Below, in pieces: positions 5,590 to 6,733 of a stretch of 6,733 nt of DNA. Origin of the DNA: an uncultured Bacteroidales bacterium (GTDB taxonomy: Bacteria; Bacteroidota; Bacteroidia; Bacteroidales; UBA4417); the NCBI GenBank assembly GCA_903917425.1, contig CAIXAQ010000132.1, positions 1 to 6,733 of the forward strand, given 5' to 3'. Both the position numbers and the translations under genes were made by a program. The notes beneath the pieces are model-generated. The model was not told where the DNA came from and ran no database searches. It worked only from the letters and a program-made list of their open reading frames with translations. Each line of letters opens with the position of its first letter. The stretch's first letter is position 1.

Positions 5590-5988
5590 ATGGAAAACAA
5601 AAGAAAACATCTTGAATTCATTCAGAGTGTTATTGCTAGAATGAATTCTAATTCATTCTTAATCAAAGGTTGGTCAATAACACTTGTCTCCGCCTTGTTT
5701 GCGCTTGCTGCAAAAGATTCAAATTTAAACTTCGTTTTGGTATCCTACATCGGAATTCCAATCTTCTGGGTGTTAGATGGTTTTTACATTTCACAAGAAA
5801 GACAATATAGAGACCTTTATAATAAAGTTTCAGAAACCCCAGAAACCAATATTGATTACAAAATGGATGCTACCGAGTTCGATAAAGGAGATAGAACATG
5901 GTTGTGTGGAATCTTTTCAAAAACACTTATTCCATTTTATGGAATTTCAGTATTGACAACTCTAATCATAATGTTTTTAATAAAATAG
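5590..5988 (+). CDS. Small three-helix membrane protein of a TIR-associated operon
   Basis: Predicted 132-aa inner-membrane protein. Hydrophobic segments lie at about 27-41, 47-66 and 112-131. A charged segment (67-108, QERQYRDLYNKV and acidic residues to about D101) separates helices 2 and 3. The basic N-terminus (KRK at 4-6) suggests the N-terminus and the charged loop are cytoplasmic. No signal peptide, nucleotide-binding, macro or SLOG domain is visible. ATG 5590, preceded by ACAAAACAA, is preferred; ATG 5563 would add nine residues and overlap the TIR gene by 16 bp. The gene sits between two TIR-fold genes with a 3-bp gap downstream, so it is probably part of the same system, perhaps as a membrane-disrupting effector or anchor. 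Its function is not established. Confidence 0.85.
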   Translation: MENKRKHLEFIQSVIARMNSNSFLIKGWSITLVSALFALAAKDSNLNFVLVSYIGIPIFWVLDGFYISQERQYRDLYNKVSETPETNIDYKMDATEFDKGDRTWLCGIFSKTLIPFYGISVLTTLIIMFLIK

Positions 5989-5991
5989 AAA

Positions 5992-6693
5992 ATGGGAAAT
6001 AAAGTAAAAGGTAAAAAAGTGTTTATTTCATACAAACACGCAGACACGGATGTTCTCAAACTTCCTAACATCTTTAATACAACCGCAAGAGACTATGTAA
6101 ATGTTCTTCAAGAAATGTTTGAAGAAACACCTCATATCTACAAAGGGGAGGAAGATGACAATGATTTAAGTAGATTCAAGGATTCAACAATTGAATCTAA
6201 ATTAAGAAATAAAATATACGATAGTACTGTAACTATTATTCTTATTTCAAATAATATGTGGGATAAAACTTATCCCGAAGATGATCAATGGATTCCATGG
6301 GAGATTTCTTATTCTTTAAAGGAGTATAAACGAGAGGGAAGAGCAAGTTTAAGTAATGCTTTACTAGCTGTTGTACTACCAGATAAAAATGGCAGTTATG
6401 ATTATTATATTCAGGAAAATACGTGTGCAACATGTAATTGTCGCTCTCTATCTACATATAAACTTTTCAGAATGTTAAGGAAAAACATGTTCAATATAAA
6501 AAAATCAAAAGAGCAAAGAAGCAATTGTGCTAATCATGCTGATGATAGCAAGCCATATATAGGGCAATCGTCATATGTTTGTTCAGTTAAGTGGGCTGAT
6601 TTTTCAATTGATGACACAAGCATAGATAAGTATCTAAAAATTGCTTTGGACGTAAATGAAAAAATTAATGATTACGATATTACTTACGAATAG
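5992..6693 (+). CDS. TIR-like protein of the MTH538/DUF1863 (ThsB-like) type
   Basis: Predicted 233-aa soluble protein. The N-terminal TIR-like fold (about 7-130) shows KKVFISYKHADTD (8-20), an acidic stretch HIYKGEEDDND (48-58), VTIILISNNMW (80-90) and the helix QWIPWEISYS (99-108), with E104 placed like the catalytic glutamate. The C-terminal part (135-233) has a cysteine cluster, C145, C148, C150 and C179, plus H182, that could bind a metal. ThsB proteins of Thoeris systems carry this TIR subtype and make cyclic ADP-ribose signals on infection; equivalence here is inferred. The motif set FISYKHAD differs from the FLSHSHDD of the first TIR gene, so these are two distinct TIR subfamilies rather than a recent duplication. 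The start is 3 bp after the membrane-protein stop. Confidence 0.83.
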   Translation: MGNKVKGKKVFISYKHADTDVLKLPNIFNTTARDYVNVLQEMFEETPHIYKGEEDDNDLSRFKDSTIESKLRNKIYDSTVTIILISNNMWDKTYPEDDQWIPWEISYSLKEYKREGRASLSNALLAVVLPDKNGSYDYYIQENTCATCNCRSLSTYKLFRMLRKNMFNIKKSKEQRSNCANHADDSKPYIGQSSYVCSVKWADFSIDDTSIDKYLKIALDVNEKINDYDITYE

Positions 6694-6699
6694 AACAAT

Positions 6700-6733
6700 A
6701 TGGCATCTGAACTAATAATACAGCTTCAAAACA
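6700..6733 (+). CDS. Start of a further operon gene (cut by the window end)
   Basis: ATG at 6700 lies 6 bp after the stop of the TIR-like gene, preceded by the A-rich AGAACAAT. It reads MASELIIQLQN with no stop before the window ends. The spacing and frame suggest a fourth gene of the same operon. Eleven residues are too few for family assignment. Confidence 0.45.
   Translation, partial: MASELIIQLQN

Noticed and set aside
5030..6733. Classical Thoeris system
   Set aside because: A ThsB-like protein is present, but no ThsA with a SIR2-SLOG or TM-macro architecture is seen in the window, so the name would be premature.

Overview
The window looks like an accessory region of a Bacteroidota chromosome. 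Supporting signs are tyrosine recombinases with Bacteroidota-style N-terminal domains, A-rich leaders without Shine-Dalgarno sites, and two sequences matching the Bacteroidota promoter pattern (-33 TTTG, -7 TAnnTTTG). Assignment below phylum level is not possible from the sequence.

Left part (1-1044): no credible gene. It is purine-rich on the + strand and unusually rich in secondary structure. It holds a diverged tandem repeat (285-337), hairpins (403-441, 459-484), a long imperfect inverted repeat (563-651), a nested two-level hairpin (675-744), an 11-G run (769-779), a 7-bp-periodic tract of about 175 bp (786-960), and a terminator-like hairpin (991-1017). I infer that it is the noncoding left flank or end of the mobile element that follows.

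Middle part (1045-4637): three same-strand recombination genes. These are a 464-aa tyrosine recombinase with a duplicated N-terminal module, a 283-aa tyrosine recombinase lacking that module, and 11 bp later a 386-aa IS91-type HUH/Y2 transposase. All expected catalytic residues are visible in all three. This is a compound element carrying two recombination chemistries: tyrosine recombination by conservative strand exchange, and single-strand HUH transfer. Its exact ends are not resolved.

Junction (4638-5029): base composition shifts to AT-rich. This stretch holds a short GGCTTAT-type hairpin, a possible minus-strand gene remnant, and a well-formed Bacteroidota promoter at 4900-4932.

Right part (5030-6733): a compact + strand operon. 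It encodes a TIR-domain protein (182 aa), a three-helix membrane protein (132 aa), a second TIR-like protein of the MTH538/ThsB type (233 aa), and the first 11 codons of a further gene cut by the window end. Two different TIR folds around a small membrane protein, next to a mobile element, suggest an NAD-dependent anti-phage or abortive-infection system related in logic to Thoeris. It has no recognisable ThsA (SIR2/SLOG or macro) within the window. This is the most interesting part of the window.
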